From Larix sibirica (Eukaryota > Streptophyta > Pinopsida > Pinales > Pinaceae): a stretch of DNA of 17,880 nucleotides. The position numbers and the translations under genes were made by a program. The notes under the pieces are model-generated. The model searched no databases. It was given only the letters and a program-made list of their open reading frames with translations, and was not told where the DNA came from. The stretch's first letter is position 1. Each line of letters starts with the position of its first letter. The stretch spans positions 5,597 through 23,476 of the forward strand of contig NWUY0300036854.1 in NCBI GenBank assembly GCA_004151065.3, written 5' to 3'. Below are positions 1 through 7,935 of the stretch, in pieces.

Positions 1-47
1 AACTTTGATTAACATTGAAAATAATTTGAAGTCAAAATATTTATTGC

Positions 48-92
48 GACCGATCGATCACTATAATCCCTGCGAAGCAGGGACTAATAAAA
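48..92. repeat. Hairpin-bearing dispersed repeat, copy 1
   Basis: This block begins GACCGATCGATCACTATAAT and contains a perfect 7-bp inverted repeat with a 3-base loop (TCCCTGC GAA GCAGGGA, 67-83), followed by CTAATAAA. Nearly the same block recurs at 4618-4689, about 4.6 kb away on the same strand. The hairpin centre is GCGAAGC, a sequence known to form an exceptionally stable DNA mini-hairpin. The family is not recognised. A subterminal hairpin in a short repeat recalls transposon ends, including Helitron 3' ends, but no second terminus was found, so the classification is open. Confidence 0.6.
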
Positions 93-280
93 TTCAATTA
101 CTGAGTACGATTAACAGGAAAACACATCCATGTTGTTGTCACTTATAGGATTTGAGTTGGCACAAGTTAAGCTCATAAGATTTGTTTAATAAGATTGTTA
201 ATGTATATAATTTTTTAAATAATTATACTAACATTTGAAATATTGATGATTCTTTATCTTTATGTTTAATATTTTTTAAC

Positions 281-477
281 AAATAATTATGACTTATATT
301 GTATTAAATATTTTCCTTATTTGATCGGGGTAAGAGCATTATATCTGAGTCACTACTCACTACTCGTAAACAAGCTCATAAGCCCCAATATTTAAAAAAA
401 AAAAATATGAGTTATATTATATTAAATGTTTGTCTTACGTGATCGAGGTAATGAGCATTTTATCTGAGTCTTGAGAA
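281..477. repeat. Diverged two-copy tandem repeat in AT-rich spacer
   Basis: A unit of about 78 bases at 281-359 (TATGACTTATATTGTATTAA ... GATCGGGGTAAGAGCATT ... ATCTGAGTC) recurs at about 400-477 with substitutions and small indels; the offset is 118. The word AAGCTCATAAG also occurs near 170 and again near 372. There is no coding potential. It is probably a decayed intergenic repeat. Confidence 0.6.
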
Positions 478-1118
478 CCCCTATAACTCCTTATAGTGTA
501 GTATGAGAGGGATGTGTTGTATGAGAAAGATGTTGTTACTTATGTAAATATATAATAACAAAAAATAAATTTAAATAATCTCTATATATGTGTGAGAGAC
601 AATAAAAAATTCTCATTATTATTGAATATTAAAAGAATGTATGTTTTGGGAAGTGTAGGTCAAAAATATGGAAAAAAATCCATGGGGCTTTGGGACTTAA
701 GGGTTGTGAGGATATTTTGTGGTTAGAAGTGCAAATTCCACGTGATGCTAGTGAAACTAGTGATGATGAAGGCAATAATTCAAATCTATCAAAGATGGAG
801 TCAATTTAGTTAAGATCAAAATAATCTCTCTAAAATAAGAAGAAATTCTTATGAGTTGCATAGTGAAACAAAGTCCCTGGGCTGAAAGGATATCTGGTCT
901 TTGTGAAATTATGAATATTAAGGATGAAAAACACATCCATATAATAGAAACTTGCTCCTCTCCAAACTTGTTGGGTACATATATAAAACTTTATTCAAAC
1001 CAAGTAGCTCCTTATTTTTTCTTCTAAGATTAAAAAAAACTAAAATTGAATAATTATTTAGAAATTAAAACACTTATAATAAAAATATGATAGAGTGTAA
1101 AGCAAAATAACACCTCAA

Positions 1119-1277
1119 TTGTAAATTGTAATGACATATACATTAAAACATTGAAAACTTTATTAGAATTTTATAAATTGAAATGACATAGGCATGAAAA
1201 CATTGAAAACTTTTTGAGAATTTTGTAAATTGCATTGATATAGGCATGAAAACATTGGAAAACGTTTGGAGAATTTT
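1119..1277. repeat. 52-bp tandem repeat, about 3 copies
   Basis: Units starting at 1141, 1193 and 1245 share the pattern CATGAAAACATTGAAAACTT ... GAGAATTTTGTAAATTG ... GATATAGG at an exact 52-base period. A partial copy lies upstream, from about 1119, and the last copy is truncated near 1277. A short open frame on the minus strand here is only the periodic AT-rich repeat read through. The rest of 1-1960 contains nothing else that I can support. Confidence 0.75.
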
Positions 1278-1965
1278 ATTATTTAAATAGAATAAGGAGT
1301 GTAATTGAAATAAAAAATACTTAAGTTTCAATGATCTTTGTGCTCTTTCACGTTGAGCAAGTAATTAATACATTCTCATTATCTATGATTAATTTGATTT
1401 GTTTCTTTTATATATGTGTTGAAATCAATATAATTAACATATGTAATTAATTATTTTAAATTATCTAAAAAGTTATTAATTTTTATGGTGTTCCTTTAGG
1501 GCATTAAACAGTCTAGCCTTATAATTCAATAACAAAAAGTAGGTTTCATTAAAGTAAAACAATCAAAAAAATAATTATAAAAAAATCCAATAACAAAAAG
1601 TAAGTCTGGGTGTTAATTGATGACTGGGATGGAAATATAATAAAAATACAATTTTTGTTTTTATTATATAAAAGTAATATCCTATTTTTCTAGCTTTTAA
1701 AATTCAACGAAGTTTCAAGGAACTCCGCTGGAATGAAGAAGCGAATTCTAATGACGATCAATCCGGAGACTTGACATTATGCGGAATTTGTAATGCGTAT
1801 AAAAAAAAATATGTACTACAGATACATTGTGTATATAGACGCGACCTTGGGTTTGTAGCCCATCCATTTTTCTCTGAGAAGAAAGTCAAAAACTTCGACA
1901 CGGTTCATTTTCCCCCGGTGGGAATAAGCACACGGATTTTGATACTGCACTGCTGAGTGTTTGCC

Positions 1966-1973
1966 TATTTATA
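1966..1973 (+). promoter_or_regulatory. TATA-like box before the oxidase exon
   Basis: TATTTATA lies 74 bases before the ATG at 2040. Initiation about 30 bases downstream would exclude the ATG at 1989 and make 2040 the first ATG of the transcript. A second TATA-like word (TATATAAA, 1665-1672) lies much further upstream and would give a longer leader. Both are consensus matches only. Confidence 0.35.
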
Positions 1974-2039
1974 CAGTTTCATAAAACGATGATTGCCACT
2001 TCAAACATCATCGGTCATTTCCTTCAAGAGCTACGACAG

Positions 2040-2555
2040 ATGCCGAACGGCTTTGCGATCTGTCCGGTGTTTTCCTGTGTATCCTACTACTCAATCTCGC
2101 TTTCTCAGGTCTCCGGTTCGAATCGCAGGGGAAACAACAATTTGACCTTCTCGGGGTGGAAGGGAAAGCGAAGGATTTCAGTGGGCGCAATAGAGGCCAT
2201 GGCGGATAAGCCCGAAACGTTTCTGAGAGACAGCGGCGGAGTGCCGTCGGGCACAAGCTCAGTGAGAGCTCGTTTCGAGAAGATGATAAGGAAAGCGCAG
2301 GATGATGTTTGCACGGCAGTGGAGGAAGTGGACGGGCACAAATTCAAGGAGGACGCGTGGTCGAGGCCCGGGGGAGGGGGTGGAATCAGCAGAATGTTGC
2401 AGGACGGAAATGTGTGGGAAAAGGCCGGCGTTAACGTTTCCGTTGTCTATGGTGAAATGCCGCCCGACGCATACCGCGCGGCTAGGGCCGCTGACTCTCC
2501 GGACAGCAGCAAGAATTTGGGCGCAATACCGTTCTTCGCGGCGGGAATCAGCTCA
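2040..2555 (+). CDS. HEMF: Coproporphyrinogen III oxidase, plastid; first exon only (partial)
   Basis: This enzyme carries out the oxygen-dependent oxidative decarboxylation of coproporphyrinogen III to protoporphyrinogen IX in the plastid, a step toward heme and chlorophyll. The exon encodes 172 residues. The first 53 or so are Ser/Arg-rich with no acidic residues before the last few, as in a chloroplast transit peptide. After that come the family landmarks [55 protein letters not shown] and PFFAAGISS. An in-frame ATG at 1989 would add 17 residues (MIATSNII...). I chose 2040 because the TATA-like box sits just upstream of 1989 and the transit peptide reads better from MPNGF; the ATG at 2199 (MADKPETF) lies near the mature start. 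The exon ends in phase 0 at ISS|GTAAGC. About half of the usual protein of nearly 400 residues is missing, and no matching later exon was seen downstream in this window. GC content is clearly higher than the surroundings and no frame damage is visible. Confidence 0.9.
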
Positions 2556-4130
2556 GTAAGCAATTAATCTCTTCTTCCTTCACTAATGGCTTTAATTTGA
2601 TGGCTGGATCTGTGTTTGCATTTTGATCTCTCTTTCTTTTTATTAATGGATCGATGGAATCCGTATTTGCTTATTTGCTTATGATAGGTTCGCCTCTAAA
2701 TGTCATTAATGGCCGAAATCCTTGTTTGCTTCGGATAGATTTACCTTTAAATGTCGTTAAGGTTAAATTTGCCATAAATATTTTGTTTCAATCTTCTTAT
2801 ATACCGACTCGCTGGAATCCGTGTATGAATTTACACTATTTTCTCTCAAACAATGCCATTATTTTCTTATAGCTGGAATTCTTATATGCATTTGATAGGT
2901 TCGGATAGGTTCAGCTTTAAACGTTAAACTGGCCATAAATATTTTATTTACAAACCAAAATGCTAGAATCCATGTTTGCATTTTATTTAATGATAACTTT
3001 GATTCGATGGCCGGAATCCGCATATGCTTTTGACAAGTTCGGCTTTAAATCATAGTTTTCAAATTCCAGTTCGAGTCCTAATTCACAAAAAAACAGCGTC
3101 ACAAATTTGTAATATACAAAAAAATGCTACAATATATCCAAAAATTCGCTAGTTCACAGCCATTTGAACCAAAATTCAGTGATTCACCCAATTCACAGCT
3201 AGCTGCTACAGTAATACCATTTTTGAAAGGTGATTCCAAGTACTCCCGGTGCTAAGTCGCGTTCACATAACTGTGATTCAAAAAGTGAGAGAAAACTAGC
3301 CATGAAACACAGCACTCACTCCAGATTTATACCTTTAGACTTTTATCATGGCAGAAGACCAGATTAAAATAATAATTCAGTCAAGGCTACCGAATATCAG
3401 TCAATAATTTTCGGATGTTTTTTTATCGATTCGGACAAATTTAGTAACAATGCTTTAAAATTCGTTATGGTTAAATTTGCCCGAAACATTTTGTTCTACA
3501 CTCTCTGTATAATACCTGAAGGCTGCATTAACTTTTCCTTTATTTTAACCTTTAATAAGTTTTCCCCTGATCAACCTCAGAATGTGTTAGCTTTGATGCC
3601 TGGAATCAGTGTTTGCATCTTCTAAATATTGTCATGTTAAAAGCTAAATTTGATACAAATACTTCCAATTACAATCTCCTTAACTTCTGTTATGCTAAAG
3701 CTGAATTTGATTCTCATACCTTGGTTTACACTCTCCAATACCAAAAATGCCCAGTAACCTTGTTTCTCTGTGTTTTCCCATAATTATCACGATAATAAGC
3801 TTATTTTGATGGTCGGCATCCGCGCCTGCATTTGCCCGGGTCCTCGTTGAAATCTTTGAATGCTGTATTTTTTAATGCTGTTAAGGTTAAATTTGATGTT
3901 AGTACTTTGGTTTACAGTCTCCCTTAGCAGTGGGCATTATACGACGTTTTTAAATTTACAGTTTGTTTATGGGCTCTAGGCACCGCTTTTGCTGAGCCAT
4001 TGTCTGTTGGGTATAGTAAAGTGATAGTCAATGCTGTTTTTACTTCATTCAGGGCTGCTTTTATTTATCTATGTTTGAGCTGGCGAATCTCAGGTCACTC
4101 CATGGAATCCATGTTGTTGTCATCATGGCT
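2556..4130 (+). repeat. Putative oxidase intron 1 start, made of diverged short repeats
   Basis: The interval opens with the donor GTAAGC. It then carries at least nine degraded copies of a motif like GGAATCCGTGTTTGCAT, near 2603, 2654, 2713, 2813, 2873, 2963, 3011, 3600, 3814 and 4103. Interleaved is a second motif like GTTAAGGTTAAATTTG followed by TTTTGTTTACACTCTCC-type words, near 2757, 2928, 3463, 3636, 3690 and 3880. Spacing varies between roughly 50 and 200 bases. This looks like an old locally amplified repeat that has decayed, not a transposon. Short open frames at 2654-2872 and 4000-4194 are non-coding read-through. Confidence 0.6.
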
Positions 4131-4227
4131 TGAACGTCTACACTGGCCATTAACTGGTTATGCCTTAACAATTTGGTCCCTCTGCCTCTCTTGAAGGGCA
4201 ACTTCATTCGCTGATTTATCAAAATAA

Positions 4228-4306
4228 ATTCTGCCACGGGATATGAAACGAGGATGAATGAGAGTTAGAGTAGATTTTGCCACAGTATATGAAACCAGGA
4301 TTAATA
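4228..4306. repeat. Diverged two-copy repeat, period 46
   Basis: ATTCTGCCACGGGATATGAA at 4228 and ATTTTGCCACAGTATATGAA at 4274 begin two related stretches of about 33 bases, both continuing as AC-AGGAT-AAT. No coding potential is seen. Confidence 0.5.
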
Positions 4307-4322
4307 AAGGGTTCCAAACTCT

Positions 4323-4515
4323 GATTCAAGCTAAATTAAATTAGCGAGTCATATGCAGTTTCTGGCCTCACATTGCAATCTGTGAAAGGTATTATGTTAA
4401 AGCAATCCACTAAGGTCTATTTTGTCCCCTTAAATGATTCAAGCTAAATTAAATTAGCGACTCATCTGCAGTTTCTGGCCTCACATTGCAATCTGTGAAA
4501 GGTATTATGTTAAAG
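4323..4515. repeat. 80-bp direct repeat, period 113
   Basis: The stretch 4323-4402 (GATTCAAGCTAAATTAAATT ... TATGTTAAAG) is repeated at 4436-4515 with only two mismatches that I can see (GAGTCATATGCAG against GACTCATCTGCAG). A 33-base spacer separates the copies. The high identity suggests a recent duplication. The function is unknown. Confidence 0.85.
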
Positions 4516-4617
4516 AGAAATCCAAAGTTTAGGGCTTCCTAGCACAACTTGATAGTAGATTTGAGAGTATATACAAGCTCAGAAAAGATGGATTAACCAC
4601 TCAGAANTAGCTATAGT

Positions 4618-4689
4618 GACCGATCGATCACTATAATCCCTTTTTCCAGCAGCGATCACTATAATCCCTGCGAAGCAGGGATTAATAAA
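4618..4689. repeat. Hairpin-bearing dispersed repeat, copy 2 with internal duplication
   Basis: This is the same block as at 48-92, starting GACCGATCGATCACTATAAT. After ATCCC it is interrupted by TTTTTCCAGCA, and the stretch CGATCACTATAATCCCT is repeated before the hairpin TCCCTGC GAA GCAGGGA at 4665-4681. It ends in ATTAATAAA, where copy 1 has ACTAATAAA. An ambiguous base at 4607 lies just upstream. Confidence 0.65.
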
Positions 4690-4822
4690 TAAAATCCATG
4701 TAAGCCAATCGTGTGATCAGCCATCAAATCTGTCCATAAAGTGTGTGAAATTTTCTTTTCAATTGGGATAAAAAAGTTAAAAATGATGTGCACTGATGAC
4801 CTCAAAGTCCAGCGCATGCCAT

Positions 4823-4832
4823 CTCTATATAT
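4823..4832 (+). promoter_or_regulatory. TATA box of the phospholipase remnant
   Basis: TCTATATATA lies 76-85 bases before the ATG at 4908, a normal plant spacing that leaves a leader of about 45-55 bases. Its placement supports 4908 as the original start of the broken lipase gene, so the core promoter seems to have survived with the 5' coding end. Confidence 0.45.
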
Positions 4833-4907
4833 AGTGTTGTTGATAAATCGATTGAAACCACATCGACAAGGGGGAAAAGTAAGAAGACTGAGAAGAAAAC
4901 GTTAGGA

Positions 4908-5165
4908 ATGGCAGAGTGAGAACGAGAGTCTGAAATGGAGAGCCGTCAAGGGCAACGATAACTGGGAAGGGCTGTTGGAGCCGCTGGACAACGATATGAG
5001 AGAAGCCATTCTCCACTACGGAGACCTCATGCAGGCCACCTACGACGCCTCTAACAACGATCCCCACTCCAAGTTTTGCGGCAGGAGCAGATACGGCAAG
5101 AAGGATTTTTTCCACAAGGNCTCTACCGTCCCGGATGGGATACCACTAGGGACAACTACAAGTTG
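4908..5165 (+). pseudogene. Class II phospholipase A1 (DAD1-like) 5' fragment, frameshifted
   Basis: Intact relatives are plant acylhydrolases with a GxSxG serine-hydrolase core. In the frame through 4936 the sequence reads NESLKWRAVKGNDNWEGLLE, then PLDNDMREAILHYGDLMQAT, YDASNNDPHSKFCG and RSRYGKKDFFHK. This is the typical N-terminal region of the family (W-x-x-L-x-G-x-x-W-x-x-L-L-x-P-L-D ... LHYG ... QATYDAF ... SRY). The ATG at 4908 is out of frame: ATG GCA GAG TGA stops at once, and a one-base excess near 4917 would explain it. At 5120 an ambiguous base coincides with a second loss of frame. Past it, another frame reads LYRPGWDTTRDNYKL, plausible as the next family segment. Homology ends near 5165, well before the catalytic Ser motif. 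I read it as a truncated pseudogene; sequencing error at the two breaks is the alternative. Confidence 0.75.
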
Positions 5166-5175
5166 TGTGATAACA

Positions 5176-5720
5176 GGAACCTCAAAGTTGCATTGTTATG
5201 TTTTAGAAGCAGAACTGTTTCTGAATTGTATTTCCAATTCTAAGAGTATGGTTGTTACTGTTTTTACATTATTTATCAAAGAAAAGGAAACAAGATGGTG
5301 GACAAGCATTTCTCCCCAATGAGAAAAACTTATTTGTTATGATTATTCTAATATTTTAATTTCTTATCCATGTTGTAGATTCTTCTCCATTTGCTACAGG
5401 TTGCTCTCCAAGTTAACCAATCTTATAGAAAAAGGAACCTTCTTACATCATCTATGTAATTAGCAATTTCCATTTGTATATGAAATGTGTAAAGGAATCT
5501 CAAAATTGCATTGTTATGTTTTAGAAGCGGAGCTGTTTCTGAATTGTATTTCCGCTTCTAGGAGTATGGTTGTTATTGTTTTTACATTCTTTATAAAAGA
5601 AAAGGAAACTAGATGGTGGACAATCATTTCTCCCCAGTGAGAAAAACTATTTTTGTTATGATTATTCTAATATTTTGAATTGCTTATCTATGTTGTAGAT
5701 TCTTCTCCGTTTGTTGCAGG
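5176..5720. repeat. Two-copy direct repeat of about 222 bp, offset about 318-320
   Basis: The stretch 5176-5400 (AACCTCAAAGTTGCATTGTT ... CTCCATTTGCTACAGG) recurs at about 5494-5720 (AATCTCAAAATTGCATTGTT ... CTCCGTTTGTTGCAGG). The copies share GAAGC-GA-CTGTTTCTGAATTG, AGATGGTGGACAA and GATTATTCTAATATTTT. Identity is about 90 percent by eye, and a unique spacer of about 95 bases separates them. Copy 1 starts directly where the lipase fragment loses homology, so the duplication or an insertion may have truncated that gene. There is no open frame of note. Confidence 0.8.
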
Positions 5721-5822
5721 TAAGGGACCCTTCTTCCAATTATGAATTTGATAAGAATCTAACAAAATTTTCAGGTATAAATAGAGTTTCACTATGATCC
5801 AAGTTTTGTGTATGGTGGAACA

Positions 5823-6017
5823 ATGTCCATAAGGTTTTGCCCAATTGTGAATCGACCTAGATCATTGAAAATTCAATCAGAGTATTGGATCGATGGGAAA
5901 TCTGATTTTCTGTACCACCTAAATTTGACAACCAAAGAAGATTTTGCTACAAGATTAGATGGCTCTCATTTTGTAATTTTCAATGAACAATTTGTTTGCC
6001 CACTTAGGCTACAGTAG
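5823..6017 (+). CDS. Unrecognised 64-codon ORF downstream of a TATA box
   Basis: The frame opens after a stop at 5778-5780. From ATG 5823 it reads MSIRFCPIVNRPRSLKIQSE, then YWIDGKSDFLYHLNLTTKED, ending FNEQFVCPLRLQ and stop. Its composition (Trp, Tyr, Asp, Arg, few low-complexity runs) is more protein-like than the neighbouring short frames. A canonical TATAAATAG lies at 5776-5784, but two earlier out-of-frame ATGs follow it (5794, 5812). I do not recognise a family, and no signal or membrane segment is evident. It could be a short exon, a gene fragment or chance. Confidence 0.25.
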   Translation: MSIRFCPIVNRPRSLKIQSEYWIDGKSDFLYHLNLTTKEDFATRLDGSHFVIFNEQFVCPLRLQ

Positions 6018-6456
6018 TTGGTCATGGTAGTTATTGTACAAGAATAGACAACACAGACTCCTGCTGGATTACTTGTCTACAGCCCTCTCCTTCTCATTCT
6101 TCTCTGCAGCTGAATTCTATTCTCTGATTCTTTTATACAATTTGTGCAGCATTAGGGTAGGCAACCATGTCCCTTATGTTGTTTTGTTTGTGTTTGTCTT
6201 TTCCATTGTATTGTCTCCTTCACTGCTGCATATTCACTCCATAACCTTGATTTTTTTGAGGATTTTTAGTTATCCCCATAACAACTCCTGGCATAACACT
6301 TCTAAGGTGGTTACCATATTTTAATTTTTTATTTAATAGATAGATTTATCTTAAGCCGGGATCTATTAAACTTTGTAAGAGATTAAAAAACCAAAAATCA
6401 AAGTACAAACTTATAAATACTTAATAGATCGAAGATTAAAATGGATCTATATTAAG

Positions 6457-6544
6457 AGATCTTCATTATTTTATGTGTGGAATGCTAAAAAAAAGAATAT
6501 ATATATATATATATATATTTCCACGCATGAATTAATGAAGATCT
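6457..6544. repeat. 26-bp inverted repeat enclosing (AT)11
   Basis: The left arm 6457-6482 (AGATCTTCATTATTTTATGT...) and right arm 6519-6544 (...GAATTAATGAAGATCT) are inverted copies with about three mismatches. Between them are an A-run and a perfect (AT)11 at 6497-6518. Another 10-base inverted pair, GATCTATTAA/TTAATAGATC, lies at 6360-6369 and 6421-6430. The region can fold into a long hairpin. It could be a small non-autonomous inverted-repeat transposon, but I found no clear target-site duplication. Confidence 0.6.
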
Positions 6545-6614
6545 CCTCTCACCATGGATGCAGAGCACCTAGCTTCTTTGGATGCAATCATGCTTCTTTT
6601 GGTAAAGCCCTCTT

Positions 6615-6838
6615 AGTGGCCCATTGATTGTATTTGTAGGGATTAGTTTCAAATTGTGCTGCAAAATTACATAATTACATCATACTTCACAGTTCATGCA
6701 CTAGTGGCCCATTGGTTGCAAAATTACATAATTACGTCATACTTCACAGTTAATGCACTAGTGGCCCATTGGTTATATTTGTAGGGATTAGTTTCAAATG
6801 GTGCTGCAAAATTACGTCATACTTCACAGTTAACGCCA
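6615..6838. repeat. Three-copy direct repeat with a deletion in the middle copy
   Basis: Copies start at 6615, 6703 and 6760, each with AGTGGCCCATTG. The outer two continue TATTTGTAGGGATTAGTTTC ... GTGCTGCAAAATTAC. The middle one skips that part and goes straight to TTGCAAAATTACATAATTAC. All three share CATACTTCACAGTT. The pattern fits unequal exchange or replication slippage. Nothing else is seen between 6545 and 7500. Confidence 0.85.
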
Positions 6839-7512
6839 GTGCATTCATCTATTATTCATATAGAAAAAGGATTCTTCAGTTTCATTGTCCTTCATTATGC
6901 TTCTTCACCATCAATCCGGTATACAGTAGTGTAAGTCACTGATCATATTGATGTGTTATGAACTGTAGTGGTCAATTATTATTATTCATATAGAAAAGGC
7001 TACTCTTTCCTAAGTTTCCCTCGCAATCAAATACTCAGATCATCATGCAATTCATTATGTTTGTAATGGGTTACGAAGTGAATGTCCTTTTAACTTCAAA
7101 TTGAATATCCATTTATAAGAATGAATTCTTGATATGAATTAAGGGAGAAGATTGTTATGATCTAAGTTATCCAAAATTACCAGAGAAATAGTGAATACGC
7201 TCAATATAGAACTGGAGCATAGCTGCCAAGTACAAGAATAATGGCCAGTTGCACTACTACTCCTAAGAAGTAGGTCAATTTTTCCAAATAACCCCAAAGC
7301 ATGACAATATTAAAGAATCATTTACAACTGTGTGTGAGAGAATGATGGGTCATAACAAAGATAGTGCCACTTTCACAATATATATCTGCCTCAAATATAG
7401 CAAAGAGGCCTCTGTACAAGAGCTTTTACTCAAAATATAATCATCCTTCCCTATTATCTTGTGCCAATATCATATCTTTCTTCTATTGGGTAAGATTGGA
7501 GACTTACAGGCG

Positions 7513-7518
7513 TTTATT
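7513..7518 (-). terminator. Candidate polyadenylation signal, Vapyrin-type gene
   Basis: AATAAA on the minus strand, about 420 bases past the stop codon at 7936. It is a consensus word in AT-rich DNA, so the support is weak. The intervening 7519-7935 would be 3' UTR and holds no other gene that I can support. Confidence 0.25.
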
Positions 7519-7935
7519 CTCCGTTTACACTGAAAGAAACTCATGCAAAGAGATCGGAAATCTCTGCAGTGATGGTAAGCCTGGAATTGTGATGTCTGCA
7601 TTGGATTAAGAATTCTTTGGGTTTTATACACATTAACAGAAGGTGAAGCATAAAGGAGCCAACACATACAACGGTTACAAGAATATACGACACTTTAGTC
7701 TACTATAAACTCTTTCATGGATACAAGTTTTTTGGAGGATCAGATTTAAACCCATCTTAGAGGCATAAATATGCTACATTTCTCATAAACTCAAACAAGT
7801 AGCATTACATAACCCTCTTTGGCAAAGAGTGTTGAACATGAGGATGCTTACAGTACAAGGCTTTCTAAGAGAAATCCAGAGGTTACTCACACAAAACCCT
7901 ATTATGTCTTTCTTTTTGTACTTACGTACATGTGG

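Noticed and set aside
1143-1331. 62-codon minus-strand frame
   Set aside because: It is the 52-bp AT-rich tandem repeat translated, with periodic peptide text.
2113-2124. B-box-like GGTTCGAATC in the oxidase exon
   Set aside because: It lies in the transit-peptide codons (GSNRRG), with no A box at tRNA spacing and no tRNA fold.
2008-2347. Minus-strand frames opposite the oxidase exon
   Set aside because: GC-rich antisense read-through; the plus strand carries the conserved family motifs.
6034-6324. 96-codon plus frame rich in Leu/Phe/Ser
   Set aside because: There is no ATG at its start, the composition fits T-rich DNA, no domain is recognised, and it has no promoter or splice context.
6615-6838. 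CRISPR-like array
   Set aside because: The copies are imperfect, the spacing is uneven, and the setting is eukaryotic; this is an ordinary tandem duplication.
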